A stretch of DNA of 64,000 nt from Syngnathus acus (Eukaryota > Chordata > Actinopteri > Syngnathiformes > Syngnathidae): positions 124,001 through 188,000 of the forward strand of contig NC_051100.1 of assembly GCF_901709675.1 (NCBI RefSeq), read 5' to 3'. Positions 63,153 through 64,000 of the stretch are shown here, piece by piece. The notes beneath the pieces were generated by a model that ran no database searches, was not told the origin of the DNA, and saw only the letters and a list, made by a program, of their open reading frames with translations. Both the position numbers and the translations under genes were made by a program. How positions within the stretch are numbered: position 1 is the first letter of the stretch; each line of letters opens with the position of its first letter.

Positions 63153-63552
63153 ATGGATCACATGGGACTAGCGGGGGCACATCTGCAGCAACACGCGCAC
63201 GCGCAGGAGTCTATCAGTTTTGGAATCGACCAGATTCTCAGCACCGTGGAACAAAGTTGCATGCTGAGTGCGAGGATGCACGAGACGGATTACGGACACC
63301 CGCTATACAACTGTAACCCCAACAATGGCTTCGCGTGCGCTCACGGCGGCGGATATAACTGCAACAGTGTCCAACTCGGCGGCCCTTACCACACGAACGT
63401 GAGCGGGCCCAATCCCGCTGGGGTCATCCGCGTGCCTGCGCACCGACCGCTGAGCGCCGGCAACGCTTGTATGCCGCCGGTAAACAACATAAGCGCGCTC
63501 ACCTTCCCCTGGATGGAGAGCAACAGACGATACACAAAGGACAGGTTCACAG
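63153..63552 (+). CDS. tlx1: T-cell leukaemia homeobox 1, exon 1 (partial gene)
   Basis: TLX1 (HOX11) is a homeodomain transcription factor required for spleen formation and for parts of hindbrain/sensory neuron specification. Exon 1 from ATG 63153 encodes 133 residues: an Eh1-like repressor motif near the N terminus (ESISFGIDQIL), a Gly/Asn/Cys-rich spacer, the PAGVIRVPAHRPL block, and VNNISALTFPWMESNRRYTKDRFTG before the GTAGGA donor at 63553. NNxxxLTFPWMESNRRYTKDRFTG is diagnostic of TLX1 against TLX2/TLX3. The homeodomain exons lie beyond the right edge. The frame is intact in what is visible. Confidence 0.95.
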
Positions 63553-63952
63553 GTAGGACAACTGAACACAATAGAATAGAATAGAATAGAATAGAATAGA
63601 ATAGAATAGAATAGAATAGAATGATGGCACGCTATTGACATCAAGTCCACTCAATTTAACATGTTGAACTGACATCAAATGCACACAGGAGAAACTTCAA
63701 TGCGAAAGAAAATATGCAGTGACAAGAATAAAAAATGAAGCACTTTCGTGACAATATTAAAATAAAATATACAATATACAAACAAATACAAAAATCATTG
63801 ATCATCCGATTGGAAGAAAATTTATATTTGAAGACGATCAAATGAAACCATTAAAAAGAACACCGCAGCACGGCCAATACGATGTTAAATGTATGCCTTT
63901 CTGACAACTTCAAACTAAACATTTATTAGTTGCATGTGTCAATGTACGACTG

Positions 63953-64000
<48 letters not shown>
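63553..64000. other. Start of tlx1 intron 1
   Basis: AT-rich intron sequence with (AATAG)n at 63569-63620 and a (TA)n run from 63955 to the window end, where the sequence stops inside the microsatellite. Confidence 0.85.

Overview
This window is vertebrate genomic DNA, almost certainly from a ray-finned (teleost) fish. The genes are split into small exons with GT/GC-AG introns. The recognisable proteins are vertebrate or fish-type (CYP17, FGF8, FBXW4, TLX1, WBP1L, a class II GLUT, CTU2, secreted C-type lectins). Intergenic DNA and introns are crowded with microsatellites, with (CAGG)n/(CAGC)n tetranucleotide arrays unusually common, and with typical fish retroposon tails. There are no operons, CRISPR arrays or prokaryotic genes. 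I did not identify the species; a compact percomorph genome is my best guess.

Layout. 1-1015 (+): the last three exons of a steroid 17-hydroxylase (cyp17a1-like). 1558-5538 (-): ctu2, convergent with it, about 16 exons, with at least two apparent single-base frame breaks. 6459-7983 (-): wbp1l without a located first exon, also with one apparent frame break. 11942-24029 (-): fbxw4, nine exons and an intact 389-codon frame; its introns are large and hold conserved-looking, enhancer-like DNA. 28901-32378 (-): fgf8, five exons and an intact 212-residue product. 41074-44589 (-): a complete class II facilitative sugar transporter of 12 exons (slc2a15/slc2a11-like). 47105-48214 (-) and 50098-51184 (+): two head-to-head, near-identical C-type lectin genes forming a 1.25-kb inverted duplication. 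63153-63552 (+): exon 1 of tlx1, with the rest off the right edge.

The gene order is informative. WBP1L and CYP17A1 are convergent neighbours in mammals. FBXW4 and FGF8 are tandem neighbours, and FBXW4 introns are known to carry FGF8 enhancers. TLX1 lies in the same human 10q24 neighbourhood. The window is therefore a condensed and rearranged teleost version of that block, with ctu2, a sugar transporter and a lectin pair in it. The 33-41 kb and 51-63 kb intervals have no recognisable genes. They hold repeats, three TG...CA-ended mobile elements with 5-bp target duplications (one with a 21 x 48-bp minisatellite inside), and several AT-rich low-repeat blocks that look like developmental enhancers.

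No undescribed multi-gene system is evident. The points most worth checking are the frame breaks clustered in ctu2/wbp1l, the lectin inverted duplication with a local burst of substitutions, the altered sugar-binding residues of the transporter, two GC-AG introns, the TGTCA...TGACA element family, and the enhancer-like blocks around fgf8/fbxw4/tlx1. All exon coordinates were read by eye from splice signals and protein similarity, so an error of a few bases is possible.
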